From Solimonas flava DSM 18980 (GTDB lineage Bacteria; Pseudomonadota; Gammaproteobacteria; Nevskiales; Nevskiaceae), in contig NZ_AUFV01000016.1 in the NCBI RefSeq assembly GCF_000426685.1, forward strand, positions 1-64,000: a DNA stretch of 64,000 nucleotides, written 5' to 3'. Shown in pieces: positions 24,839-34,069 of this stretch (positions are counted from its first letter, which is position 1; each line of letters opens with the position of its first letter). Under the pieces are notes generated by a model. That model had not been told where the DNA came from. It saw only the letters and a list, made by a program, of their open reading frames with translations, and made no database searches. The translations under genes were made by a program, and so were the position numbers.

Positions 24839-25663
24839 ATGAATACCACCGACTCCCGATCGCAGGACACTCCGCTCATCGCCGGGCGCTGGCTGCTGTG
24901 GACGGCGGCCGTGTTCGCCGCCGCGGCCGCGCTGCTGCTGATCGGCGGCGGCTACGAGGCCGGCTTCTTCGCGATCAACGACGCGGCGCGCGTGGTCAGC
25001 GACGGCGAGCTGTCGCGCCTGACCCAGCTCGGCGACTCGCTGACCGCGCTGAGCCTGTTCCTGCTCTTCGCCTGGCGCTATCCGCGCGCGCTGTGGCTGG
25101 CGGTGCTCGGCGCGCTGATCGCGACCGCGCTGTCGCACGGCATCAAGCCGATCGCCCATCTGGCACGCCCGCCGGCGGTGCTCGACCTCGATCTGTTCCG
25201 CCATCTCGGCCCGCTGTGGAAGCGCGACAGCTTTCCGTCCGGGCACACGGTGACGGCCTTCGTGGTCGCCGGCGCGCTCGCCTGCGAGCTGCGCGTGACC
25301 GGCCGCGTGCTGCTGCTCGGCGCCGCGCTGCTGGTCGGCCTGAGCCGCGTCGCCGCCGGCGTGCACTGGCCGGTCGACGTCTTCGCCGGCGCCGCGCTGG
25401 GCCTGGTCTCGGTGCGTCTCGGCGGCCTGCTGGCACAGCGCTGGCACTGGGGCCTGCGCCCGTTCGGCCATCGCCTGCTGGTGCTCGCACTCGCCGGCTG
25501 CGCGATCGCCGACTTCATCCGCACGCCGTCCTATCCGGAAGCGCAGGTCGTGACGCGGCTGATCGCGGTCGCCGGTCTGGCGCTGAGCTTCTTCCATTAC
25601 ATCGTCCAGCCGCGCCTGCAGGCGCGCGCGCACGGCGCCCGCGCCGCCGCGCAGCCGCACTGA
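24839..25663 (+). CDS. PAP2-family membrane phosphatase
   Basis: 274 residues, five or six helices. All three acid-phosphatase motifs are present: K-x6-RP (KPIAHLARP), PSGH (SFPSGHTVTAF) and SR-x5-H-x3-D (SRVAAGVHWPVD). Such enzymes dephosphorylate lipid phosphates (undecaprenyl pyrophosphate, phosphatidate, lipid A). Placed 12 bp after the GT39 gene it could recycle the carrier lipid released by that enzyme or trim lipid A. Confidence 0.9.
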   Translation: MNTTDSRSQDTPLIAGRWLLWTAAVFAAAAALLLIGGGYEAGFFAINDAARVVSDGELSRLTQLGDSLTALSLFLLFAWRYPRALWLAVLGALIATALSHGIKPIAHLARPPAVLDLDLFRHLGPLWKRDSFPSGHTVTAFVVAGALACELRVTGRVLLLGAALLVGLSRVAAGVHWPVDVFAGAALGLVSVRLGGLLAQRWHWGLRPFGHRLLVLALAGCAIADFIRTPSYPEAQVVTRLIAVAGLALSFFHYIVQPRLQARAHGARAAAQPH

Positions 25664-25696
25664 AGCGGCAACGCGCCCGCTGCGCAGGCGGCGGCC

Positions 25697-25714
25697 AGTT
25701 CAGTCCCGGTTCAC
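25697..25714 (+). promoter_or_regulatory. Direct-repeat motif, site 4 (upstream of the LpxO-like gene)
   Basis: Read towards the gene: AGTTCAG, TCCC, GGTTCAC, then CGCC. It lies 96-113 bp upstream of the start codon and is the only copy serving a plus-strand gene. Its orientation relative to the gene is the same as in the three other sites. Confidence 0.5.
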
Positions 25715-25809
25715 CGCCAACCGCCAAGCTGCGGACACGCCCGGCCGGCGCTTTCACGCGCCGGCCGGCGACGGCAGAATGCCGCGACAAGAACAACACG
25801 GTCCGCGCC

Positions 25810-26610
25810 ATGAACGACACACCGCCCGCGGCTTTCGATCCGCCTTCCGCGGATCTCAACACGCGCGCCCACACGCTCGGCCCCTCGCGCGGCGTGTTCG
25901 CGCGCCTCGGCATCGGCGCGCAGACGCGGCTCGAAAACTTCGTCGCCCGCGTCTCGCGGCTGCCGGATGCGCCGGTCTACGACCAGCGTGACTTCGCGTG
26001 GACGCGGACGCTGGAGGCGCACTGGCCGGCGATCCGCGCCGAGCTCGACCGGGTGCTGCAGTCGCGCGACCAGCTGCCGGCCTTCCATCAGATCCTCGAC
26101 GAGGTGCGCACCATCACCAGCGACGACCGCTGGAAAACCTACTGGCTGCTCGCCGCCGGCGTCGACTGTCGCGAAAACCAGGCGCGCTGCCCGCAGACGA
26201 CGGCGCTGCTGCGGCAGATTCCCGGCGTGCTGACGGCGTTCTTCTCGATCCTCGCGCCGGGCAAGAAGATTCCGCCGCACCGCGGTGCCTACAACGGCAT
26301 CCTGCGCTGCCACCTGGGCCTGATCGTGCCGGAGCCGGCCGAACGGGTCGCGATCCGCGTCGGCAACCGCATCTGCCACTGGCGCGAGGGCGAGGCGCTG
26401 ATCTTCGACGACAGCTTCAACCACGAAGTCTGGAACGACACCGACGGCTGGCGCGTGGTGCTGTTCATCGACTTCGCGCGGCCGCTGCGCCAGCCCTGGC
26501 ACGCGCTGAACCGCCTGTTCCTCGGCATCGCCCGCTTCCTGCCGCTGCTGCGCCGCGCCAACCGCCGTCACCGCGACTGGAAGCGCGCGTTCTACGCGCC
26601 GCGCCCGTAA
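25810..26610 (+). CDS. Aspartyl/asparaginyl beta-hydroxylase family protein (LpxO-like)
   Basis: 266 residues. The 2-oxoglutarate/Fe(II) core is intact: H-x-G in IPPHRGAYNGILRCHLGL, with the distal histidine in FDDSFNHEVWND and the 2OG-binding arginine in WRVVLFIDFARPL. YDQRDFAWTRTLEAHWPAIRAELD resembles lipid A hydroxylase LpxO and human AspH-type enzymes. A C-terminal hydrophobic/basic tail (LFLGIARFLPLLRRANRRHRDWKR) suits membrane contact. It follows an envelope-lipid operon and carries the stress-type direct-repeat motif, so hydroxylation of lipid A acyl chains is the best guess; the precise substrate is inferred. Confidence 0.85.
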   Translation: MNDTPPAAFDPPSADLNTRAHTLGPSRGVFARLGIGAQTRLENFVARVSRLPDAPVYDQRDFAWTRTLEAHWPAIRAELDRVLQSRDQLPAFHQILDEVRTITSDDRWKTYWLLAAGVDCRENQARCPQTTALLRQIPGVLTAFFSILAPGKKIPPHRGAYNGILRCHLGLIVPEPAERVAIRVGNRICHWREGEALIFDDSFNHEVWNDTDGWRVVLFIDFARPLRQPWHALNRLFLGIARFLPLLRRANRRHRDWKRAFYAPRP

Positions 26611-26625
26611 GCAGACCGTCCCGCC

Positions 26626-27825
26626 TCAGCGGGCCGCAGCCGCCGCGCCGGACGCGCGCGGCGCGTCGTCGTCGGCGGCCGCGCCCAGTTCGTGCACGAC
26701 CGGCCGCAGCGTCAGCGCGATCAGCCGGTAGAAGTACGACCAGTCGAAGTGCTTGGCGTGCGACTGCTGGCCGTTCGCGGCGAGCCAGGCCGGAATCTCC
26801 TCGGGCCGGTCGTAGAGCGCCAGCGGAATGCCGGCCGCGGCGCTCTTCTGCGCGGCCAGATCGACGACCACGCGGACGATGAACCACGGCACGCCATGCT
26901 CCTCGCTGGCCAGCACCGCGGCGAAATCCTCCTGATCGACGACGAAGCGCGGCGGCGGCGGCAGGTCGAGGCGCTGCGCGGCCAGTGCCATGCGCCGCTC
27001 GATCGTGCTGCGCGCGTGATGGCTGGTGATGAACTGCGAGCCGCTCGCCGACCAGCCGTCGAGCCACAGCGCGGGCCGGTACGGCGCGACACCGTGGAAG
27101 GCGGCGACCTCGTCGCCGATCGGCGGCAATTCGAGTCCGGCGACGCTGCGGCCGATGCGCGCCAGCAGCGCCGGATCAGGCTGCAGCACCAGCCGCGCGA
27201 CGCGGCCGGCGTCGGACAGCAGCGGCTGGCCGCGCATCTGCCAGCTCAGGCCGGCGAAGGTCTGCCCGCCGTCGAGCGCAAAGTCATACCAGTTGCCCTG
27301 ATCGTGCTGCACGGCCGCAGCCGCGACGATCACGTCGCCGACGCGGGTCGCGCCGCCGCCGCCGGCAATGCCGACGAAGCCGAGCGCGCGCACGTTGAAG
27401 TGCTGCAGCAGCACGGTGGCGCCGATCGCGGCGTTGTCCATGTTGCCGCCGGCGACGCCGGCGACGATGTTGGCGCCGGCCCAGCGGCCGACATGGAACT
27501 CGCGGCCGACGATGCGATACACGGCGTCGATCTGCGCGTCCTCGACGATCGCCGAAATCTCCTGATAGGCCGAAGCCAGCAGCGCGATGCTCGGCGCGTC
27601 CGGCAGGCGCGCCGCATCGGGCAGGCGCACCCAGCCGCGCGCCGCGTCGAGGCCGGGATTGGCCGCGCGCAGCGCGGCGACGCTGACGCCGTGGCGCAGC
27701 GCGATGCGCGCCCAGCTGTCGCCGTCGGCGGCGCGGTACGCGATCGGCACGCCGGCCCAGGCCGGCAGCGCCGCCGAAAGCCCGAGCAGCAGCGCCAGCA
27801 GCAGACCGCCGGCCGCCCGCCGCAT
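26626..27825 (-). CDS. Exported LysM-nucleoside phosphorylase-like protein
   Basis: 399 residues. A Sec signal (1-24, ending PAWA) is followed by a LysM-like repeat (about 28-68: YRAADGDSWARIALRHGVS, ALRAANPGL). The rest matches the PNP/MTA-nucleosidase superfamily: VAGVAGGNMDNAAIGATVLL, VGIAGGG, VGDVIV-x6-QHD. A late QEDFA-x17-VDLA region supplies the usual Glu and Asp; the canonical SD serine is replaced by valine. It would cleave or bind a nucleoside in the periplasm, an unusual place for this fold. Last gene of the amidase operon, 23 bp after amidase 1. Confidence 0.72.
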   Translation of the reverse strand: MRRAAGGLLLALLLGLSAALPAWAGVPIAYRAADGDSWARIALRHGVSVAALRAANPGLDAARGWVRLPDAARLPDAPSIALLASAYQEISAIVEDAQIDAVYRIVGREFHVGRWAGANIVAGVAGGNMDNAAIGATVLLQHFNVRALGFVGIAGGGGATRVGDVIVAAAAVQHDQGNWYDFALDGGQTFAGLSWQMRGQPLLSDAGRVARLVLQPDPALLARIGRSVAGLELPPIGDEVAAFHGVAPYRPALWLDGWSASGSQFITSHHARSTIERRMALAAQRLDLPPPPRFVVDQEDFAAVLASEEHGVPWFIVRVVVDLAAQKSAAAGIPLALYDRPEEIPAWLAANGQQSHAKHFDWSYFYRLIALTLRPVVHELGAAADDDAPRASGAAAAAR

Positions 27826-27848
27826 CACGGTTCCCGGCCGGAGCGTGC

Positions 27849-29399
27849 TCACAGCGGCGGCCGCGTCCAGCCGCCGCTGCGGCCTTCGATGTAGCGCGCG
27901 ACGGCCAGCGCCACGTCCTCGCGCCACGGCGGCGCGACGACCTGGATGCCGATCGGCAGCCGGCCGTCGGCCGAGGCGCCGCAGCGCACGACGACGACCG
28001 GCCAGCCGGTCGAGTTGAAGACGCCGACGTCGCTGAGCATGCCGCGGTAGTCGCCGGGCACCGACGGGTCCCAGTCGATCGGCGTCGCCGGCTCGCCGGC
28101 GACCGGACACAGCAGCACGTCGTACTGCGCGAACCAGCCGAGCAGGCGCGACTTCGCCGCGTCCGACTGCTCCCAGGCTTCGACGAATTCCGAGGAGCGC
28201 AGCGGCTTGATCGCGCGGATCGACTCGTCCATCGTGCCGGACAGATGGTGCGTGCCCCACTTCTGCGCGAGCCGCTGGTACCAGGCCCAGCCGTCGCCCA
28301 TCGACAGCTTGCCGCGCATCTCGTGCAGCACGGCGAGATCGGCGGTCGGGCAGTCCTGGCGCACGTCGGCCGCCACCTCGCCCAGCCAGGCGGCCGCCTG
28401 GCGGATCAGCCGCTGCGTGTCGGCGTCGACCTTCGACAGCCCGTTCTCCGGCCAGAACACGACCTTGAGCGCGGCCAGATCGACGCCGTCCGGATCGGCC
28501 CAGGCGATCGGCACGCAGGCCGCGTCGCGGAAATCCGGGCCGCTGATCAGCGGCGCGATCAGCGCGAGATCCTTGACGCGCCGCGCCAGCGGGCCGATCT
28601 GCTGCCAGGAGTCGAGCACGCCGCCGTAATCGACGATGTGGCCGGTGCGCGGCACGCGCCCGGCCGTCGTCTTGAGACCGGCGACGCCGTTGACGTGCGC
28701 CGGCAGGCGCAGCGAGCCGCCGATGTCGGAGCCGACGTCGAAGGCCGCGCCGCCGGCGGCGACGTTGGCGCCGGCGCCGCCCGAGGAGCCGGACGCGGTG
28801 CGCGTCAGGTCATAGGGATTGTGCGTCGAGCCGTACAGCATGTTGCTCGTGGTGTTGATCGCGCCGACGCCGCCGACCGTGAACTCCGGCGTGTTGGTCT
28901 TGCCGAGCAGGATCGCGCCCTGCGCGCGTAGGCGGCGGACCACGGTCGCGTCGCGCGGCGGCACGTACTGCTGGCGGCCGTAGGTGCCGCCGGTCGAGAT
29001 CACGCCCTCGGTATCGAACGAATCCTTGATCGTCATCGGCACGCCGTGCAGCGCGCCGGCGAAGTCGCCGCGCGCGGCGCGCTGGTCGAGCGCGAGCGCT
29101 TCGGCGCGGGCGCGCTCGTAGCAGCTCATGACCACGGCGTTGAGGCGGTCGTCGATCGCGAGCTGGCGCGCGATGTAGGCGTCGACCACTTCCAGCGCCG
29201 ACAGCTGGCGCGCGCGCAACAGGCCGGCGAGCTTGCTCGCCGACATGTAGAGGATCTCGTCGGAATCGACGTCGGCGGCGACGCGGGCGACGGCCTTGGC
29301 GCTGACCCGGCTGCTCGCCGCCAGCGCCGCGGCGCTGGCGGCGCCGCGCAGGAAGACGCGTCGCGAAACGCGGGCGGCCGAAGAGGAAATCGCGGGCAT
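27849..29399 (-). CDS. Exported amidase-signature hydrolase 1 (Tat signal)
   Basis: 516 residues. The N-terminus SRRVFLRG followed by an alanine-rich stretch (residues 12-34) is a twin-arginine signal. Catalytic triad of the amidase-signature family: K125 (MTIKDSFD), cis-Ser S205 (GSSGG) and nucleophile S228 (GSDIGGSLR). It hydrolyses an amide bond in the periplasm; the substrate is unknown. Closely related in sequence to amidases 2 and 3 (HGVPMTIKDSFDTEG, GRVPRTGHI, a C-terminal GVFNSTGWPVVVV). Fifth amidase gene in transcription order, 14 bp after amidase 2. Confidence 0.9.
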   Translation of the reverse strand: MPAISSSAARVSRRVFLRGAASAAALAASSRVSAKAVARVAADVDSDEILYMSASKLAGLLRARQLSALEVVDAYIARQLAIDDRLNAVVMSCYERARAEALALDQRAARGDFAGALHGVPMTIKDSFDTEGVISTGGTYGRQQYVPPRDATVVRRLRAQGAILLGKTNTPEFTVGGVGAINTTSNMLYGSTHNPYDLTRTASGSSGGAGANVAAGGAAFDVGSDIGGSLRLPAHVNGVAGLKTTAGRVPRTGHIVDYGGVLDSWQQIGPLARRVKDLALIAPLISGPDFRDAACVPIAWADPDGVDLAALKVVFWPENGLSKVDADTQRLIRQAAAWLGEVAADVRQDCPTADLAVLHEMRGKLSMGDGWAWYQRLAQKWGTHHLSGTMDESIRAIKPLRSSEFVEAWEQSDAAKSRLLGWFAQYDVLLCPVAGEPATPIDWDPSVPGDYRGMLSDVGVFNSTGWPVVVVRCGASADGRLPIGIQVVAPPWREDVALAVARYIEGRSGGWTRPPL

Positions 29400-29413
29400 G
29401 GGCAAGGTCCGGT

Positions 29414-30961
29414 TCAGATCGGGGGACGGCGGTAACCGCCGGTGTAGGCTTCGATGTGGCGCAGCGCCGCGATCAGCTGGTCCTCGCGCCAGGGCCGCGC
29501 GATCAGCTGCACGCCGACCGGCAGCGCCGGCTCGCCGGCGGCGCTGCCGGCGCGCACGACACCGGCCGGCCAGCCGTTGGTGTTGTAGATGCCGAGGTAG
29601 TACGGGCTCATCCGCCGCCGCGGCACGGGCGCGGCCGCCGGCGCCGGCTTCGCCGGCGGCGGCAGCGGCAGCGGCGCCGGCCGCTCGCCGATCGGCAGCG
29701 CCGCGCGCGTGCTGGCCGGGCACAGGATCAGGTCGTACTGCTCGAACCACGCCAGCTGCTCGCTGCGCACCGCGTCGAGTTCCTCGGCGTAGCGCGTGAA
29801 ATCGGCGCACGGCAGCTCGTCGCCGCTGGCCGGCGGCAGGCTCGGATACGGCGTCGCGGTGCCGGCGCGCTGCAGCAGGCTGCGCGTCAGATAGCCGCCG
29901 GCGGCGCCGCTGTAGGCGCCGCGCAGGCCGGCCAGCTCGCCCATCTTCGGCGGCATGTCCTCACGCACGCGGCAGCCGGCCTCGGCCAGCGACTGCGCGC
30001 AGCGCCGCACCAGTTCCTGGATCTCGGCGCTCGGCGGGTTCTCGCCGTTCGTCGCATAGACGGCGACGCGCAGGCCGCGCAGGTCGACGGCGTCGGCATC
30101 GCCGAGCGGCACCGGCTGCACCGCCGCGTCGCGCTGGTCGGGGCCGGCGATGATCGGCAGCAGCAGCGCCAGATCCTCGACGCGGCGCACCAGCGGACCG
30201 ATGCCCTGGAAGGCGTCGTAGGCGCCGCCGTAGCCGATGATGTGACCCGTGCGCGGCACGCGGCCGTGCGTCGGCTTGAGACCGACGACGCCGCAGGCAT
30301 GCGCCGGATCGCGGATCGAGCCGTAGAAGTCCGAGCCGAGATCGAAGCTCGCGCCGCCGGCAGCGACGTTGGCCGCCGAGCCGCCCGACGACGCGCCCGG
30401 CTGGTAGTCGGGATGGTAGGGATTGCGAGTGACGCCGTAGACCAGGTTGTCGGTGCCGCGCGGACCGACGCCGAGCGTGAACTCCGGCGTGTTGGTCTTG
30501 CCGAGCAGGATCGCGCCGGCGGCGCGCACGCGGGCGACGACGGTGGCGTCCTGGCCGGGGATGAAATGCGCGCGGCCGAGCGTGCCGCCGGTCGACACCA
30601 GGCCTTCCGTGTCGAACGAATCCTTGATCGTCATCGGCACGCCGTGCAGCGGCCCGAGCGGCTTGCCCCTGGCCTGCGCGGCGTCGGCCTCGCGCGCTTC
30701 GTACAGCGCGCGCTCGAAGCATCGCGCGACGACCGCGTTGAGGCGCGGATGGAGCGCCTCGATGCGGGCGATGTGCAGGCGCACCGCCTCGCTCGCCGAC
30801 AGCTGGCCGGCGCGGATCAGGCCGGCGAGCTTGGTCGCCGACATGAACAGCGGATCGTCGCTGCTGTCGCTCGACACGCGGTAGCGCGGCGCGGCGGCCG
30901 GCAGCGGCGCGGCGCCGAGCAAGGCACGGCGGCTCAGCGCAGGCTTGGACGTGGCACTCAA
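29414..30961 (-). CDS. Exported amidase-signature hydrolase 2 (TTG start)
   Basis: 515 residues if translation begins at a TTG that overlaps the stop codon of amidase 3 (TTGA). GGAG lies 8 bp upstream and no ATG occurs before the signal, so TTG is the likely start. An SRRALLG motif suggests a Tat signal, though the hydrophobic stretch is short. Triad: K113, S191, S215. The nucleophile loop reads GSDFYGS, with Tyr213 where the family has glycine in the oxyanion hole; activity could be altered. A proline/alanine insertion (about residues 420-445) is peculiar to this copy. Confidence 0.87.
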   Translation of the reverse strand: MSATSKPALSRRALLGAAPLPAAAPRYRVSSDSSDDPLFMSATKLAGLIRAGQLSASEAVRLHIARIEALHPRLNAVVARCFERALYEAREADAAQARGKPLGPLHGVPMTIKDSFDTEGLVSTGGTLGRAHFIPGQDATVVARVRAAGAILLGKTNTPEFTLGVGPRGTDNLVYGVTRNPYHPDYQPGASSGGSAANVAAGGASFDLGSDFYGSIRDPAHACGVVGLKPTHGRVPRTGHIIGYGGAYDAFQGIGPLVRRVEDLALLLPIIAGPDQRDAAVQPVPLGDADAVDLRGLRVAVYATNGENPPSAEIQELVRRCAQSLAEAGCRVREDMPPKMGELAGLRGAYSGAAGGYLTRSLLQRAGTATPYPSLPPASGDELPCADFTRYAEELDAVRSEQLAWFEQYDLILCPASTRAALPIGERPAPLPLPPPAKPAPAAAPVPRRRMSPYYLGIYNTNGWPAGVVRAGSAAGEPALPVGVQLIARPWREDQLIAALRHIEAYTGGYRRPPI

Positions 30962-32490
30962 AGCGGAGGTCTCCGGTAGCCGCCGGCGCGGCGTTCGATA
31001 TGGGCCATCGCGGCGAGCACGAGCTCGTCGCGCCAGGGCTGGCCGACGACCTGGATGCCGAGCGGCAGGCCCGGATCGAGGCTCGACGTGCCGGTGCGCA
31101 CGACGCCGGCCGGCCAGCCGTTGTTGTTGAACACGCCGAGATAGGAAATGCCGGCGACGCGCGGCCCCGGCGGTGGCGGCGGCAGGCGTTCGAGGTCGAT
31201 CGGCAGCGCCGCGCGCGTGCCGGCCGGACAGAGGATCAGGTCGTAGCGCTCGATCCACGCGAGTTGCTCGCTGCGGATCGCATCGAGTGCTTCGGCGGCG
31301 CGCGTCAGCTCGGCGACCGGCGCTTCCTCGCCGCCGAGGTAGAGGCCCGGCGAAGCCTGGGTCGTGCCGCTGGCCGCCAGCAGGCGCCGCATCGGGTCGC
31401 TGCCGGGCGCACCGGCGTAGGCGAAACGCGCCGCCGACAGCGCCGCCATCTTCGGCGGCAGGTCCTCGACCACGCGGCAGCCGAGTTCGCGGAACCAGGC
31501 CGCGGCCTGCCGCACCAGCGCCTGGTTCTCCGGCGTCGGCGCGTTGAGGCCGTTGCTCGCGAACCAGGCGACGCGCAGGCGCGACAGCTCGACCGCGGCC
31601 GGATCGCCGAGCGGCACCGGCTCGATCGCCGCGTCCTGATGGTCGGGGCCGGCGATGATCGGCAGCAGCAGCGCCAGATCCTCGACGCGGCGCGCGATCG
31701 GGCCGATGCCCTGGAAACTGTCGTACGGCCCGCCGTAGCCGATGATGTGGCCGCTGCGCGGCACGCGACCGTGCGTCGGCTTGAGCGCGGCGAGCCCGCA
31801 GGCGTTGGCCGGTCCGCGCAGCGAGCCGCCGAAATCGGAGCCGATGTCGAAGCTCGCGCCGCCGGCGGCGACGATCGCCGCCGCGCCGCCCGACGAGGCG
31901 CCCGGCTGGTAGTCGGTGTCGTAGGGATTGCGCGTCAGGCCGTAGACCAGATTGTCGGTGCCCTTCCAGCCGCCGCCGAGCGTGAACTCCGGCGTGTTCG
32001 ACTTGCCGAGCAGGATCGCGCCGGCGGCGCGCGCGCGGGCGACGACGGTGGCGTCGCGCTTCGGCACGAAACCGCGCCGACCCAGCGTGCCGGCGGTCGA
32101 GATCACGCCCTCGGTGTCGAACGAATCCTTGATCGTCATCGGCACGCCGTGCAGCGGGCCGCAGCGCGCGCCGCGCGCCAGCGCCGCATCGGCGGCCGCC
32201 GCTTCCTGCAGCGCGCGTTCGAAGCAGGTCGCGCCGAGCGCGTTGAGGCGCGGATTGACCGCTTCGAGCCGCGCGATGTGCAGACGCACGACCTCGCGCG
32301 CCGACAGCTGCCGGGCGCGGATCAGCGCGGCCAGCCGCGTCGCCGACATGAACAGCGGATCGTCGTCGCCGGGCGCCGCCGCGGCCGGCACCGCGGCCCG
32401 TGTCGCACCCGGCGCGGCGATGCCGGCGACGGCACCGCCGAGCAGCTGGCGGCGGCTCAGCCGCGACGGCGGCACAGGCGGGGTCGTCAT
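30958..32490 (-). CDS. Exported amidase-signature hydrolase 3 (Tat signal)
   Basis: 510 residues. Twin-arginine signal SRRQLLGG with a good hydrophobic stretch (residues 12-35). Triad: K121, S199, S223 in GSDFGGSLR. Highly similar to amidase 2 along its whole length (LPIIAGPD, LAWIERYDLILCPAGTRAALPI, YLGVFNNNGWPAGVV), pointing to recent tandem duplication. Its ATG overlaps the stop of amidase 4 (ATGA), so the two are translationally coupled. Confidence 0.9.
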   Translation of the reverse strand: MTTPPVPPSRLSRRQLLGGAVAGIAAPGATRAAVPAAAAPGDDDPLFMSATRLAALIRARQLSAREVVRLHIARLEAVNPRLNALGATCFERALQEAAAADAALARGARCGPLHGVPMTIKDSFDTEGVISTAGTLGRRGFVPKRDATVVARARAAGAILLGKSNTPEFTLGGGWKGTDNLVYGLTRNPYDTDYQPGASSGGAAAIVAAGGASFDIGSDFGGSLRGPANACGLAALKPTHGRVPRSGHIIGYGGPYDSFQGIGPIARRVEDLALLLPIIAGPDHQDAAIEPVPLGDPAAVELSRLRVAWFASNGLNAPTPENQALVRQAAAWFRELGCRVVEDLPPKMAALSAARFAYAGAPGSDPMRRLLAASGTTQASPGLYLGGEEAPVAELTRAAEALDAIRSEQLAWIERYDLILCPAGTRAALPIDLERLPPPPPGPRVAGISYLGVFNNNGWPAGVVRTGTSSLDPGLPLGIQVVGQPWRDELVLAAMAHIERRAGGYRRPPL

Positions 32491-34064
32491 GGCGTCTCCG
32501 CGTAGTCGAAGCTCTCGCCGGGCAGCGCCGGCGTCAGCGGCGGTGCCCGGCGGCGCTGCGTGCGCGCCTCGTAGCCGCTGGCCAGCCGGATCAGCGTCGG
32601 CTCGGCGAACGGCCGGCCGATCAGCTCGATCGAGAACGGCATGCCGTCCGGCTCGAAATAGCCGCCGGGCACCAGCACCGCCGGCAGGCCGGTATACGCA
32701 TGCAGGCCGTTGCGCATCTCGCGCCGCGCCGTGCCGCCGAGGCTTTCGTCGACACCCGGCGCCGTCACCGTGCGGTACGGCAGTACCAGCGCGTCGAGGC
32801 GGTGGCGCTCCATCAGCGCGAGCAGCGCGTCGCGCAGGCGCGCCTGCTCGCGCAGCGCGGCGAGAAACGGCGGATAGCGGTCGAGCGAGCGGATCGCGGC
32901 GACCTCGCGCAGGTACGGATCGACGGCGTCGCCGCCCTTGCGCAGCATCTCGTCGAGCGAGCGCATCGGCGCACCCGGCGGCAGGCTGCGCAGATAGGCG
33001 TCGGCGGCGATGCCCTGCTCGTAGGTCGCGCTGCTGGCCGCGCCCTGCGCCTGCGGCAGATCGATGCCGCTCAGCACCGGATCGACGAGCACCGCGCCGG
33101 CCGCGGCCATGGCCTTGAGCTCGCGCTCGAACAGCGCGCGCCCGGCGGCGTGCGCCGGACCGCCGCGCACCATCTCGCGCAGCACGCCGATGCGCGCGCC
33201 GCGCAGGCCCTGCGCATCGACGTACGACGCGTACGGCCGCTCGGGCAGGCGGCCGAGACCGGCCAGCGTGCTGAGGTCATCGGGATCGAAGCCGGCGATC
33301 GCGTCGAGCACGGCGGCCGCGTCGTAGACGCTGCGCGTCATCGGCCCGGCCCGCTCCTGCACCGGCGAGTTCCACATCATGCCGCGGCGGCTGACCAGGC
33401 CGCGCGTCGGCGCGATCGCGACCACGGCATTGAGCGCCGCCGGAATCAGCAGCGAGCCGCCGGTGTCGCTGCCGAGCGCGACGCTGCCGAACCAGGCGGC
33501 GGCGGCGACGCCGGAACCGGAACTCGACGCGCCCGGATAGCGCGCGAGGTTGTACGGGCTGCGCACCGGCCCGCCGAGCGAGCTGCCGCTGCCCGACGCG
33601 CTGCCGTACCAGTCGGCGAGATTGAGCTTGGCCAGCACGATCGCGCCGGCCGCGCGCAGGCGCTCGACGACGAAAGCGTCGCGCGCCGGCTGCGAAGTCG
33701 CCATCGGCGCGAAGCCGCCGGTGGTCGGCAGATCGTGCGTGTCGAAGACGTCCTTGACCACCACGACGACGCCGTGCAGCGGCCCGCGCGGGCCCTGCCG
33801 CCGACGCTCGGCGTCGAGCGCGCGCGCCTCGTCGAGCGCGCGCGGATTGAGCGTGAGCACGGCGCCGAGCCGCGGTCCGTCGCGGTCGTAGGCGGCGATG
33901 CGCGCCTGGTACAGCTCGACCAGACGCTCCGAGCTCAGCGCGCCGGACGCGAACGCGGCGTCGAGATCGGCGACGGTCGCCGTCGACAGCTCGAAGTGCG
34001 CGGCCTCGGCCGGCGCGAACGTACCGGCCAGCAGCGCGGCGCAAAGGAATCGTGGCAGGCGCAT
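32487..34064 (-). CDS. Exported amidase-signature hydrolase 4 (peptide-amidase-like, Sec signal)
   Basis: 525 residues with a Sec signal (1-22, ending AEAA). Triad: K104 (VVVKDVFD), S180 in an ASSSGSG loop, and S204 in GSDTGGSLL. The surroundings of the lysine (RGPLHGVVVVVKD, LPTTGG) place it with amidase 5 and with the exported peptide amidase of Stenotrophomonas, which removes C-terminal amides from peptides. That relation is from memory of the family, not a search. Begins 5 bp after amidase 5. Confidence 0.9.
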   Translation of the reverse strand: MRLPRFLCAALLAGTFAPAEAAHFELSTATVADLDAAFASGALSSERLVELYQARIAAYDRDGPRLGAVLTLNPRALDEARALDAERRRQGPRGPLHGVVVVVKDVFDTHDLPTTGGFAPMATSQPARDAFVVERLRAAGAIVLAKLNLADWYGSASGSGSSLGGPVRSPYNLARYPGASSSGSGVAAAAWFGSVALGSDTGGSLLIPAALNAVVAIAPTRGLVSRRGMMWNSPVQERAGPMTRSVYDAAAVLDAIAGFDPDDLSTLAGLGRLPERPYASYVDAQGLRGARIGVLREMVRGGPAHAAGRALFERELKAMAAAGAVLVDPVLSGIDLPQAQGAASSATYEQGIAADAYLRSLPPGAPMRSLDEMLRKGGDAVDPYLREVAAIRSLDRYPPFLAALREQARLRDALLALMERHRLDALVLPYRTVTAPGVDESLGGTARREMRNGLHAYTGLPAVLVPGGYFEPDGMPFSIELIGRPFAEPTLIRLASGYEARTQRRRAPPLTPALPGESFDYAETP

Positions 34065-34069
34065 CGGAG

